A stretch of 56,224 nt of DNA, taken from assembly GCA_021463195.1 (NCBI GenBank), contig JAJTXZ010000025.1:1-56224 (forward strand), written 5' to 3'. Below the pieces are notes generated by a model that saw only the letters and a program-made list of their open reading frames with translations, made no database searches and was not told where the DNA came from. Position numbers and translations under genes: made by a program. Below are positions 30,640 to 37,728 of the stretch, one piece after another (positions within the stretch are counted from its first letter, which is position 1; each line of letters opens with the position of its first letter). This stretch comes from Anaerolineae bacterium. GTDB lineage: Bacteria > Chloroflexota > Anaerolineae > UBA4142 > SHND01.

Positions 30640-32723
30640 TGATTCTTGAAAACGTGAACACCATGCGCGCCCAAGACGCAATCGAGACGCTGACAGACGC
30701 CGAGCAAACCGCGTTAGACGAACTCGCGCGCAAACTGCGAACTCTCGCGGCGGGGGATGTTCTCGTCGAAATGGAATACCACGACGCCGAGTTAGCAAGG
30801 TGGGGCGAGTGGCTAGCGGAATCGCTTGACGATGAAACGCGCGACTTTGCCGCGTATGCTGTGAGCGACCATCGGCGGCGGCGCGAAGTGTGCGGGCGTG
30901 AACTCTCACGACGCAATCACGCGGACAGGTTGCCAAGCGGCGGCGCGCGTTCGCGCATCACACGCGAATTGATTGACGAAGTTAAAACGCGCGTTGACTT
31001 GGTGGAACTCATGCAAGCGCGCGGCGTGGAATTAAAAACGCGCGGCGATAAAGCGCAAGGGCGCTGTCCGTTTCACGCAGACAAAACGCCGTCTTTGTCT
31101 GTGGACAACGCGCGCGGGCTGTGGCATTGTTTTGGCTGCAACGCGGGCGGCGATGCGATTCGATTCGTGATGCAATGCGACAACGTTGAGTTTATGCCCG
31201 CGCTGCAAATTCTCGCCGAACGCGCGGACGTGGAATTACCGACGACGCGTGCGCCCAGGCGCGCGACGCCAACCGACGCGCCGAAAACCGACGCGCCGTA
31301 TTTGTCTTTTGACGAAATTCTTGCCGCGTTCGCGCGCGCCGAGACGGGCGACGCGGAATTGTTAGCGCGTTTGTTCGCCGACAAAATTTGTTTTGACCAT
31401 GCCGAAAGCGCTTGGTATTTGTTCAATCAACACTCTTGGACGCGCGACGAAACGGGCAAGGTTGAAAAATTCGTGACCGATGAAATTGCGGCGCAATACC
31501 TCTTTGCGAGCGCCGAACGCAAACGCCAAAATGGAGAGGACGCGGACAAGCAAATCAAAGAACTTTACGCGCGCGCGAACTCTTTGCGGAATCGCAACAA
31601 AATCGCGAATGTCCTTGACCGCGCGCGCAAACAAGACGCGCTGGCGTTACGCGGCAACGAATGGGACAACGATTCGATGCTACTTGGCTGCGCGAATGGC
31701 GTGTTGGATTTACGCTATCGCGATTTTGAATTTCGCGACGGCGCGCCGCGCGATTACATTCGCACAATCGCGCCGACGGAATGGCAAGACCTACACGCGC
31801 CCGCGCCGCGCTGGGAAAAATTCTTGCAAGAGATTTTCGCGGGAGATGCTGACCTAATCGCGTTCATTCAACGTTGGTTTGGTTACTGTCTGACCGCCGA
31901 TGTTTCCGAAAACGCGTTCGTGGTGTTGCATGGCGAAGACGGCCGCAACGGCAAGCGCATCTTGACCGAAACGATTGCGCGCGCGCTGGGCAGTTACGCG
32001 ACGGCGGGCGAGGATGATTTATTTTTGGACGCCAAAGACCAACGCGCGGGCGCACCCAAGCAATTTTTGGTTGACCTTGCGGCGCGGCGGCTGGTCTTGC
32101 TTTCCGAGACGCGCGAGGGCGCGCGTTTCAATCTCGCGCGCATTAAACAACTCGCGGGTGGAGACACGATTAAAGCGCGCGGAATGTTCGCCGCGCGCGG
32201 CGTGGAAATCGCGCCGACTTGGAAATTCGTTCTCTCTACGAATCGGCTGCCGCACGCCGACGCCGACGACGCGGCATTTTACGAGCGCGTTTTTATCGTG
32301 AAATTGACACAGCGATTCGTCACGCGACCCGACCCGACGGACCCGAATGAGCATCCGCGCGACCCGAAACTCGCCGAGACGCTGCGCGGCGAGCAAGGCG
32401 GGATTCTGGCTTGGCTTGTGCGCGGCTGTCTGGAATGGCAACGCGCGGGTTTGAATCCGCCCGATAGCGTGCGGCTGGCGACGCAGGAATACCGCGCGGG
32501 CGAAGATACGTTAACGCAATTTATCGCAGCGTGTTGCGTTGTGAATCCGAACGCTGTAACGCGCGCAAATGAACTGTATGCCGCATATCGCAAATGGGCG
32601 GACGAAAACGGACTCGGCGCAATGAGCGGAATGGCGTTCGCGAAACGCATGGCGAAGCGATTCGCGAAAAGGCGCACAGAGCGCGGTAATGTCTATGTTG
32701 GCATCGGTTTATTGAACCTGTAG
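30639..32723 (+). CDS. CHC2 zinc finger fused to D5/SF3 replication helicase
   Basis: The 694-aa protein likely initiates and unwinds the element's own replication. Residues ~105-185 are a DnaG-type CHC2 zinc finger: LIDEVKTRVDLVELMQARGV, CPFHADKTPSLSV, then LWHCFGCNAGGDAIRFVM. From ~360 a D5_N-like region follows (LLGCANGVLDLR). The SF3 helicase has Walker A GEDGRNGKRIL (~431), a Walker B region RRLVLLSETREG (~485) and sensor motif FVLSTNRLP. A C-terminal D5-type winged helix ends the protein. I see no TOPRIM or archaeo-eukaryotic primase catalytic residues between finger and helicase. The ATG overlaps the upstream stop (TGATG). Confidence 0.9.
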   Translation: MILENVNTMRAQDAIETLTDAEQTALDELARKLRTLAAGDVLVEMEYHDAELARWGEWLAESLDDETRDFAAYAVSDHRRRREVCGRELSRRNHADRLPSGGARSRITRELIDEVKTRVDLVELMQARGVELKTRGDKAQGRCPFHADKTPSLSVDNARGLWHCFGCNAGGDAIRFVMQCDNVEFMPALQILAERADVELPTTRAPRRATPTDAPKTDAPYLSFDEILAAFARAETGDAELLARLFADKICFDHAESAWYLFNQHSWTRDETGKVEKFVTDEIAAQYLFASAERKRQNGEDADKQIKELYARANSLRNRNKIANVLDRARKQDALALRGNEWDNDSMLLGCANGVLDLRYRDFEFRDGAPRDYIRTIAPTEWQDLHAPAPRWEKFLQEIFAGDADLIAFIQRWFGYCLTADVSENAFVVLHGEDGRNGKRILTETIARALGSYATAGEDDLFLDAKDQRAGAPKQFLVDLAARRLVLLSETREGARFNLARIKQLAGGDTIKARGMFAARGVEIAPTWKFVLSTNRLPHADADDAAFYERVFIVKLTQRFVTRPDPTDPNEHPRDPKLAETLRGEQGGILAWLVRGCLEWQRAGLNPPDSVRLATQEYRAGEDTLTQFIAACCVVNPNAVTRANELYAAYRKWADENGLGAMSGMAFAKRMAKRFAKRRTERGNVYVGIGLLNL

Positions 32724-32725
32724 GG

Positions 32726-32814
32726 CTGTATGGTCTGTAGTCAAATTCCACAAACTCGCGGGGTCTAATCCCTCGCGTATAGAAGATTGTGGAAAACTCC
32801 TACATACCATACAG
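32726..32814. other. Large imperfect palindrome, possible replication origin
   Basis: Three nested stems fold this 89-bp stretch: CTGTATGGTCTGTAG with CTACATACCATACAG (one mismatch), TTCCACAA with TTGTGGAA, and CGCGGGG with CCCTCGCG. The reverse of 32787-32796 reads TTTTCCACAA, which fits the DnaA-box consensus TTWTNCACA. It starts 3 bp after the helicase stop. Origins next to the replication gene are usual in phage satellites and plasmids. An RNA structure is the alternative. Confidence 0.55.
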
Positions 32815-32843
32815 CATAGTTATTTTTTGAAGATTTACCCTAC

Positions 32844-33071
32844 ATGACTAGCAAACCCATCGGCATCACGCCCGGACGCGTGACGGAAATCAAGATTGAA
32901 TCGAAAGACATGCCGCGCGGACAGGTGAAACGGCGCAAGCCCTTGCTGCCGCGCCCGCGGCGTTGTCTGCGGACAAGCCAAGCGCACGAGTTGGTATCAG
33001 AGTTAATAAGCGGCGTGCGGGCGTCTGAACTGCCTGAAAAAAATGAAAAAATTCCGTGTTTCACTCTCTAG
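32844..33071 (+). CDS. Hypothetical basic protein truncated by the repeat array
   Basis: A 75-aa frame, Lys/Arg/Pro-rich (RGQVKRRKPLLPRPRRCLR), starts at ATG 32844 and ends at a TAG inside the first array repeat. Its last ~28 codons are the flanking segments called A and B here, which reappear beyond the array. After the second A copy, an open frame in the same phase continues to about 33684. The original gene may therefore have run from 32844 through A into that frame before the array interrupted it. Function unknown. Confidence 0.4.
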   Translation: MTSKPIGITPGRVTEIKIESKDMPRGQVKRRKPLLPRPRRCLRTSQAHELVSELISGVRASELPEKNEKIPCFTL

Positions 33072-33390
33072 GAATCGTTCTAACGCGGTGCTAGACCCAT
33101 GGTGAACAGTAATAAAACTGACCGAAAACTGTTTCACTCTCTAGGAATCGTTCTAACGCGGTGCTAGAATATGAGGTTTTCTCAGGTTTTCGTAACCGAT
33201 TTCCGTTTCACTCGCTAGGATGCGTTCTAACGCGGCGCTAGTCAATATGAGCAAATGTCTCGTGACGAGACATTTGCCAAGTTTCACTCTCTAGGAATCG
33301 TTCTAACGCGGTGCTAGCGTCTGAACTGCCTGAAAAAAATGAAAAAATTCCGTGCACGAGTTGGTATCAGAGTCAATAAGCGGCGCGCGG
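32985..33390. repeat. Mirror-ordered flanking repeats around the array (A-B ... B-A)
   Basis: Segment A (32985-33020, 36 bp) recurs at 33355-33390 with two differences. Segment B (33022-33058, 37 bp) recurs identically at 33318-33354. Both are direct repeats, yet their order is reversed: A-B precedes the array and B-A follows it. A, B, the repeats and the spacers are all 36-39 bp. Confidence 0.85.
33058..33317. CRISPR. Array of four 37-bp repeats with three spacers (CRISPR-like, no cas)
   Basis: Repeats lie at 33058-33094, 33131-33167, 33205-33241 and 33281-33317; copies 1, 2 and 4 are identical and copy 3 has four substitutions. Each starts GTTTCACTC and ends GCTAG. Spacers are 36, 37 and 39 bp and unrelated to one another. 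The geometry is that of a CRISPR mini-array. Against this, there are no cas genes in the window, spacer 3 is almost entirely a perfect 12-bp hairpin (GCAAATGTCTCG, loop TGA), and the period (73-76 bp, about seven helical turns) directly behind a helicase would also suit long origin iterons. The label is provisional. Confidence 0.55.
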
Positions 33391-33548
33391 GGCTTGCAAG
33401 TGTCCGCAATAGACGCATCAAGTGTCCTAATGGACATACGACGCGGGCTTGTCTGTGGACATTATCGGCATGCGGGGCGGCGACCAATTGGTCATATCGG
33501 CACGGGGGCGAACGGGCGCGGGCGCGATTCTGAAATGGAGAATCGCCC

Positions 33549-33836
33549 ATGTCGCGCACCTATCGCCAACAAAATTACCGCCATTCCAACCGACGCCCGA
33601 AGGACTTTTTACGGCGCAACTATGACGCCCTCGCGTTGGCGGCACATTTCGAGGATGGACTATCGGCACTCGCGTTCGCGGTAATTTTTTTCGCCCTATC
33701 GGATTTGCGTAAAGCCGAGACGCGCGTCGACGCCGAGCGCTTTTTACAAGACACGTGGTTTGACACACTCGCCGAAGGGCTGGAACTCTCGCCCGAACAT
33801 TGGCGGCAAATGGCAGAGCGCGTAACGGCACTATGA
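33549..33836 (+). CDS. Hypothetical protein
   Basis: The 95-aa protein has a basic N-terminus (RTYRQQNYRHSNRRPKDFLR), a hydrophobic helix-rich middle (LALAAHFEDGLSALAFAVIFFAL) and an acidic end (LELSPEHWRQMAERV). GGAG precedes the ATG by about 10 nt. It is the first gene after the repeat array and starts a same-strand run of small genes ending with the methyltransferase. No family recognised. Confidence 0.6.
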   Translation: MSRTYRQQNYRHSNRRPKDFLRRNYDALALAAHFEDGLSALAFAVIFFALSDLRKAETRVDAERFLQDTWFDTLAEGLELSPEHWRQMAERVTAL

Positions 33837-33837
33837 C

Positions 33838-33869
33838 GGCACATTAGCGGCACATTGGCGGCACATGAC
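33838..33869. repeat. Three 11-bp direct repeats ahead of zinc-motif gene
   Basis: GGCACATTAGC, GGCACATTGGC and GGCACATGACT follow in tandem and lead into the ATG at 33865. They are one helical turn apart and may be an operator or a replication slippage product. Confidence 0.5.
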
Positions 33870-34275
33870 TAGCAAACGCATCACTACCAGAACAAGTAAA
33901 ACGTGCAAGGCGAAAAACGGGCGCGGCGAGCCGTGCGCGGCGCACGCGGGCGCAGACGGCTATTGCGCGTTCCATTCGCCCGCGCATGGCAAAGCGCGCG
34001 CCGAAGGACACAAGCGCGGCGGCGAACGCAATCGCGTTCCACACGGCGGCGGCGCCGAAGGATTGCCCAAGCGAATACGCACGTTGACCGATGTCCTAGC
34101 TGTGCTGGACTACGCGCTCGCGGAAACCTTGCCAATGGAGAACAGCATCCAGCGCGGGCGATTACTTGTCGCGCTGGCGCACGCGTTCGTCGAAGCAATT
34201 AAAACGGGCGAACTCGAAGCGCGGGTAGAGGCAATCGAAAATGCGTTGAAAGCGCGGGGCGAGGTGAAAGCATGA
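33865..34275 (+). CDS. Small Cys/His zinc-motif protein
   Basis: The 136-aa protein has an N-terminal zinc-binding pattern: CKAKNGRGEPCAAHAG, then GYCAFHSPAH. This CxnGxPC...CxxH arrangement is common in small phage and mobile-element proteins (DUF5763-like, from memory). A Gly/Arg-rich linker leads to a helical C-terminal half (RTLTDVLAVLDYALAETLPM and VEAIENALKARG). It overlaps the next gene by ATGA, so both are likely translated together. Role unknown; packaging or regulation is possible. Confidence 0.65.
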   Translation: MTSKRITTRTSKTCKAKNGRGEPCAAHAGADGYCAFHSPAHGKARAEGHKRGGERNRVPHGGGAEGLPKRIRTLTDVLAVLDYALAETLPMENSIQRGRLLVALAHAFVEAIKTGELEARVEAIENALKARGEVKA

Positions 34276-34607
34276 ATCTGGCATCACGCACCGATAGAGC
34301 CATGCGCCAAGTCCGCGCAGAGTTGGAACGTGAGGAGCTTGGCTTGATGGATGCTCTCGCCGATGCAATCAAGGCGAATTTTACGCAAGCGCAATGCGCC
34401 GAGATTGCGGCAATGTTAGAAGCGAGCATCGGCAAGCAAGCATCGGCAAATACGGACGCCCGCGCGTTGACGGCGCAAGTTTGGGACAAGTTGCCCGAAA
34501 CCTTGCGCGAACGCTGCTTGAACTATGGGCAACGCGTTTACGCGCTAACGGGTGAGCCGTATGCCGATTTTCTTGCGGAACTTGGCGCGCCAAAGGATAC
34601 ACAATGA
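34272..34607 (+). CDS. Hypothetical helical protein
   Basis: The 111-aa, mostly helical protein includes AMRQVRAELEREELGLMDAL and LPETLRERCLNYGQRVYALT. It starts with an ATGA overlap and ends in another with the next gene. No motif is recognised. The gene order (zinc-motif protein, two helical proteins, methyltransferase) looks like a conserved cassette of the element. Confidence 0.6.
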   Translation: MNLASRTDRAMRQVRAELEREELGLMDALADAIKANFTQAQCAEIAAMLEASIGKQASANTDARALTAQVWDKLPETLRERCLNYGQRVYALTGEPYADFLAELGAPKDTQ

Positions 34608-34849
34608 GCATGAACGCGAAAACTTTGCAAACGCGCGTTGAACAAATCGAAACGAGGTTACGCGAGACAGCGGCGCAAAATGATTGGTTTGAGATTGTGA
34701 AAGCGCAAGGCGTAGAACGCGCGCAAATCACACTCGCCGCGCGCGGTATGACGGCGGAACTCGAAACGCTGCGCGAAATGATAGCAGAGGCGCACGCCCA
34801 AGTAGAGCAATGGGAGCGCGCGACTTTTGGAGAACTTGACGATGCTTGA
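34604..34849 (+). CDS. Small coiled-coil protein
   Basis: The 81-aa frame is predicted coiled coil throughout (LQTRVEQIETRLRETAAQN and AELETLREMIAEAHAQVEQW). ATGA overlap upstream and 8-bp overlap with the methyltransferase downstream tie it to the operon. Function unknown. Confidence 0.55.
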   Translation: MSMNAKTLQTRVEQIETRLRETAAQNDWFEIVKAQGVERAQITLAARGMTAELETLREMIAEAHAQVEQWERATFGELDDA

Positions 34850-35528
34850 GCAAAACAGATTGCCGCAATTCACGAATCCGATTCGCCACCCCGCGCGGTT
34901 TTCGGCTGCGCTGTTCCCGATAATGGCGCGCTATCTGCGCGCGGGTTGGCTTGTGCTTGACCCGTTTGCGGGTGTGGGCGGACTTGCCAAGTTGGGCTTT
35001 ACGGGCGCGCGGTTTGTGTTGAATGAAATCGAGGGGAACGTTATCGCCCAAGCGCAAGGCAAATGCCGCGTCATGGGCAACGCGCTAACTTTGCCGTTTG
35101 CAAATGAGACGTTTGACGCGATTGTGACATCCCCGACCTATGGTAATCGCATGGCTGACCATCACCGCGCGCGCGATGCGTCCAAGCGGAACACCTACTA
35201 CCACGCGTTCGGGAGCGCGTTGCACGCGGACAATACGGGCTTGCTCCAATTTGGCGCGGAGTATTGCGAGCGTCACGCGCGGGCGTGGGGGGAAAGTGTG
35301 CGGGTGTTGAAACAGGACGGGCTATTTGTGTTGAACGTATCCGACCACATTCGAGGGGGGCGGCAAGTGGATGTCTCGCAATGGCATCGCGAAATGCTAT
35401 GCGGCATGGGCTTGACCTTGCGCGAATGTCATAGCGTCAAGACGCCGCGTAATCGCTTTGGGGCGAATGGAAATCTGCGCTGCGAGTATGAATTCGTTTT
35501 CGTTTTCGAGAAGGTGAATTTGGAATGA
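34842..35528 (+). CDS. Orphan DNA methyltransferase
   Basis: The 228-aa protein has SAM-binding motif I LVLDPFAGVGGLAKL and a catalytic-type TSPTYGNRM, close to the TSPPY motif of N4-cytosine or N6-adenine methyltransferases. The RHPARFSAALFPIMARYL region ahead of motif I suits this class. The C-terminal strands end FVFVFEKV. ATG 34842 overlaps the previous stop. No restriction enzyme is near it on the element, so it may protect the element's DNA from host restriction or act in regulation. The Pro-to-Thr change in motif IV should be tested. Confidence 0.8.
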   Translation: MLEQNRLPQFTNPIRHPARFSAALFPIMARYLRAGWLVLDPFAGVGGLAKLGFTGARFVLNEIEGNVIAQAQGKCRVMGNALTLPFANETFDAIVTSPTYGNRMADHHRARDASKRNTYYHAFGSALHADNTGLLQFGAEYCERHARAWGESVRVLKQDGLFVLNVSDHIRGGRQVDVSQWHREMLCGMGLTLRECHSVKTPRNRFGANGNLRCEYEFVFVFEKVNLE

Positions 35529-35602
35529 CGTTTCACCGCGCGGTGAGCTTGTCTGCGGACAATGCGCGGACGATTGCACTTTGACAACTGAATGATAGGG
35601 TA

Positions 35603-35631
35603 TTGCGCGGCAAGCGGGCGCGGTTTATAAT
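35603..35631 (+). promoter_or_regulatory. Promoter for the excisionase-like gene
   Basis: TATAAT at 35626-35631 has TTGCGC 17 bp upstream (35603-35608). The HTH gene starts 38 bp later with a TAGGAG site. The rest of 35529-35669 shows no gene. Confidence 0.55.
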
Positions 35632-35669
35632 CTCGCGCAAGGGCAAAAAACTTTCTAGGAGCGCGGGCT

Positions 35670-35879
35670 ATGGCGAAACAAGACGATTGGATTACGACGA
35701 AAGAGGCGAGCGAATTGACGGGATACACACCAGACTATATCCGCGACTTGGCTGCTCTTGGCAAGATTCAAGCGCGCAAGATTGCGACGATATGGCTGGT
35801 GAGTAAAAAAAGTCTATTGGCGCACAAGCGCGCGGCGGACAAATTAGGTGAAAAAAGAGGGCGGAAATCTGGTAGTTGA
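35670..35879 (+). CDS. Excisionase-like HTH protein
   Basis: The 69-aa protein is a compact winged helix of the MerR/excisionase type: WITTKEASELTGYTPDYIRD, then LAALGKIQARKIATIWLVSKKSL. Such proteins recognise DNA bends and act as recombination directionality factors or small regulators. TAGGAG lies about 12 nt upstream of the ATG. Its own promoter and position between the cassette and the serine recombinase suit control of excision, though directionality factors of serine integrases are diverse and this role is inferred. Confidence 0.78.
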   Translation: MAKQDDWITTKEASELTGYTPDYIRDLAALGKIQARKIATIWLVSKKSLLAHKRAADKLGEKRGRKSGS

Positions 35880-35903
35880 CTTTTGCGAAAACGGGTTTAT
35901 AAT
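35876..35903 (+). promoter_or_regulatory. Sigma-70-type promoter of structured RNA
   Basis: TTGACT (35876-35881) and TATAAT (35898-35903) are 16 bp apart, near consensus. Transcription would start about 35910. The nearest gene start is more than 200 bp away, with an intrinsic terminator between. Confidence 0.75.
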
Positions 35904-35909
35904 TTCCAA

Positions 35910-36049
35910 TAGTTGTAAATTTCAAATCCTAAAACATGCCGCGCAAGTGCGCTAACACTTACACGGCACTAACCCGAAAATTGTGCGTGACAATTTACGG
36001 GCTGAAACGAATTATATACCAGAACTCTATCACGCGATAGAGTTTTTTT
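35910..36049 (+). ncRNA. Putative ~140-nt structured RNA
   Basis: Between a near-consensus promoter and an intrinsic terminator lie three hairpins and no gene. Stem 1 pairs TGCCG..AAGTG with CACTT..CGGCA (about 35938-35967). Stem 2 pairs CCCG.AAATTGT with ACAATTT.CGGG (about 35973-36001). Stem 3 is the terminator. It may act in trans (copy number or regulation) or as a leader attenuator of the SWIM-finger gene 78 bp beyond the terminator. I recognise no known RNA family. No clear complementarity to the 37-bp repeats was found by eye. Confidence 0.6.
36023..36049 (+). terminator. Intrinsic terminator of structured RNA
   Basis: AACTCTATC pairs with GATAGAGTT (loop ACGC), followed by a run of Ts. 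Confidence 0.88.
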
Positions 36050-36126
36050 ATACGAGCAAGATGATAGCCGACGTTCACGCCGTCACGCTATTGTCTTGCT
36101 CGTTTCATTCAATCGAGGCGCAAAAA

Positions 36127-36417
36127 ATGTTAGCCACACTCACACCTACCGAACGCGTGAACCCGAACACTGCCACCGACGCGCGCACAATCGAATTTAT
36201 CACACCGAACGCGCTGCGCTGTCATTGCCAAGAATATCGCACGAATCATTTTTGCTTGCATTTGGTCTTTTACGCGGCGGCGAAAATTCGCGCGTTTCAA
36301 GAACGAAACGCCGCGCCGACGCACGCGGATTTTGACGGCTGCGAGCATCGCAATTTGCAAGGCGATAACTATGCGCTGCATTGCTTGGACTGTGGCGCAG
36401 TATTGGAAACGTTCTAA
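36127..36417 (+). CDS. SWIM zinc-finger protein
   Basis: The 96-aa protein contains a textbook SWIM motif CxCx8CxH in RCHCQEYRTNHFCLHL, followed by a second possible zinc site CEH...CLDCGAVLE. SWIM fingers bind DNA or mediate protein contacts and occur in recombination-related and transposase proteins. ATG 36127 follows GAGGCG; the open frame extends upstream through the RNA terminator but without coding character. It lies downstream of the structured RNA, which may control its expression. Confidence 0.75.
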   Translation: MLATLTPTERVNPNTATDARTIEFITPNALRCHCQEYRTNHFCLHLVFYAAAKIRAFQERNAAPTHADFDGCEHRNLQGDNYALHCLDCGAVLETF

Positions 36418-36547
36418 ACGCACGAAATGAGCGCGGAGGTGATGCAAATGACATGACCAAGAACATTAAAGGACGCGTAAAAATAAAAATAAAATCGGCG
36501 TCCCTGTCCCGATAGAACTTGAACGCCGATAGTAGTTACCGAACAAC

Positions 36548-36595
36548 CGAGATTGCGGCAACCGCATACGATTCTAACACGATTGCCGCAATCTC
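36548..36595. repeat. 14-bp inverted repeat upstream of membrane-protein gene
   Basis: CGAGATTGCGGCAA pairs perfectly with TTGCCGCAATCTCG across a ~20-nt loop, ending about 12 bp before ATG 36608. A smaller inverted repeat (ATCGGCGT with ACGCCGAT) precedes it. These may form an operator or a translation-controlling hairpin. No gene was accepted in 36418-36607. Confidence 0.65.
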
Positions 36596-36607
36596 GAATA
36601 AACAAAA

Positions 36608-37372
36608 ATGAACAACAAAATTGTATATTCTCTCATTCCGATTGGCGCGGCGTTAGTGGCGGGCGGGATTCAAACCGCCATTATCGCTTACGCTTTTTCA
36701 AGTGAGCAATGGTATATCGCGTCATTACTGATTGCGTGCGTATGGATTACCGCGGCAATGGACGCGGCGGCATTTCATCATAGCGCGGTCAATGGCGCGA
36801 CAGGCGCGCAAAAGATTTTCCTAGCGTTGTCTGCAATCTCGCTTGTAATCGTCTTGGCGATTGACTTGGTTTGGATGTTCGCGCCACAAGCATTTGACAC
36901 GAGCGACGCGATTATCAAAGACCTATCATACGCGACAGGCATCAACTTGGCAGTATCGGTATTCTGTCTGTTGGCGTGGATATTCTTTAGCCAAGACCAC
37001 GTGGACGACCGCGAGGCATCACGTATGGAGAGTGACGCGCGGCGCGAGCAAAGAATGAATTGGCTGCAATCGTCCGAAGCCAAAGGTTTTTTTGGGCGCG
37101 AAGTGCGGCAAGAACACATTGACCGCATTGCGAAACGGCAACGCCGCGCGCCATTTGCGATTGCGGAACAGGTGAGCGCGTCCGACGCGCCGCGCGCGAC
37201 AAATGCGCTTGGCAATTTAACGCCAACCGAAATTACATTGCTGCAATCTGTTCTGGATAAAACGCGCGGTGGGAATGGCAACGGAAACACTTTGCACGCG
37301 GACGCGCCCGCGCTGCCCAAGTTGGAGACGCGCAAACGCAGAGGGACAGAGCGCGACGACCCAAACGCGTAA
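36608..37372 (+). CDS. Four-helix membrane protein with cytoplasmic tail
   Basis: The 254-aa protein has four hydrophobic segments in residues 1-135 (SLIPIGAALVAGGIQTAIIA, WYIASLLIACVWITAAMDAA, IFLALSAISLVIVLAIDLVW, INLAVSVFCLLAWIFF). A charged, helical ~115-residue tail follows with EASRMESDARREQRMNWLQS and ends in a disordered basic stretch. No family recognised. Such topology occurs in element-encoded exclusion or membrane-sensing proteins, but that is speculation. Confidence 0.7.
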   Translation: MNNKIVYSLIPIGAALVAGGIQTAIIAYAFSSEQWYIASLLIACVWITAAMDAAAFHHSAVNGATGAQKIFLALSAISLVIVLAIDLVWMFAPQAFDTSDAIIKDLSYATGINLAVSVFCLLAWIFFSQDHVDDREASRMESDARREQRMNWLQSSEAKGFFGREVRQEHIDRIAKRQRRAPFAIAEQVSASDAPRATNALGNLTPTEITLLQSVLDKTRGGNGNGNTLHADAPALPKLETRKRRGTERDDPNA

Positions 37373-37395
37373 CGGGAGAGACGCAACCGATTGAC

Positions 37396-37728
37396 TTGCA
37401 ACCTCTCCCGAACCTCGCGACAGCATGGCGCATCGAAATTCAAAAGCGCGGGCGGTATTGGCAATGGCGGCGCGGCAGTCACGCCAAACGCGCGGCAAAA
37501 TATGGCGGCAAGTTTGATTTACTCGCCGATGAAAGGAAACAGGAATATGACCAAAACAAAGCAAGACGCGCCGAGCGCGCGCAAAGCCAAGAGCGAACGA
37601 CGCAAGCCAAGCCAAGCGCGAACGCGGCGCATGACGCCGAGCATCACCGCGCCCGAAGCGCTGCAACTGCTAGAAAGCGCGGTGAGTTATTGCCAACAAG
37701 CGGGCTTGGGCGTGACCGCGGCGAATGA
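37396..37728 (+). CDS. Putative small Arg-rich protein (TTG start)
   Basis: The 110-aa frame has a folded-looking N-terminus (LATAWRIEIQKRGRYWQWRR, then HAKRAAKYGGKFDLLAD). It resembles short 'YxYxRxxxGGKxxxxYxG' domains seen in mobile elements. The tail is polar and probably shadows the next frame. The TTG start follows GGGAGAG at poor spacing. It overlaps the following gene by about 180 bp in another frame, so only one may be real past 37547. Confidence 0.4.
   Translation: MQPLPNLATAWRIEIQKRGRYWQWRRGSHAKRAAKYGGKFDLLADERKQEYDQNKARRAERAQSQERTTQAKPSANAAHDAEHHRARSAATARKRGELLPTSGLGRDRGE

Noticed and set aside
33058-33317. Calling the array a functional CRISPR-Cas locus
   Set aside because: No cas gene, leader or adaptation module is in the window. 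Only a provisional array is reported.
33352-33684. Open frame after the array (second A segment onward) as an independent gene
   Set aside because: No ribosome site, overlaps the better-supported gene at 33549, and is more likely the displaced tail of the interrupted frame from 32844.
36453-36515. 20-codon Lys-rich open frame before the membrane-protein gene
   Set aside because: Too short and unconserved-looking to call, and it overlaps inverted repeats.
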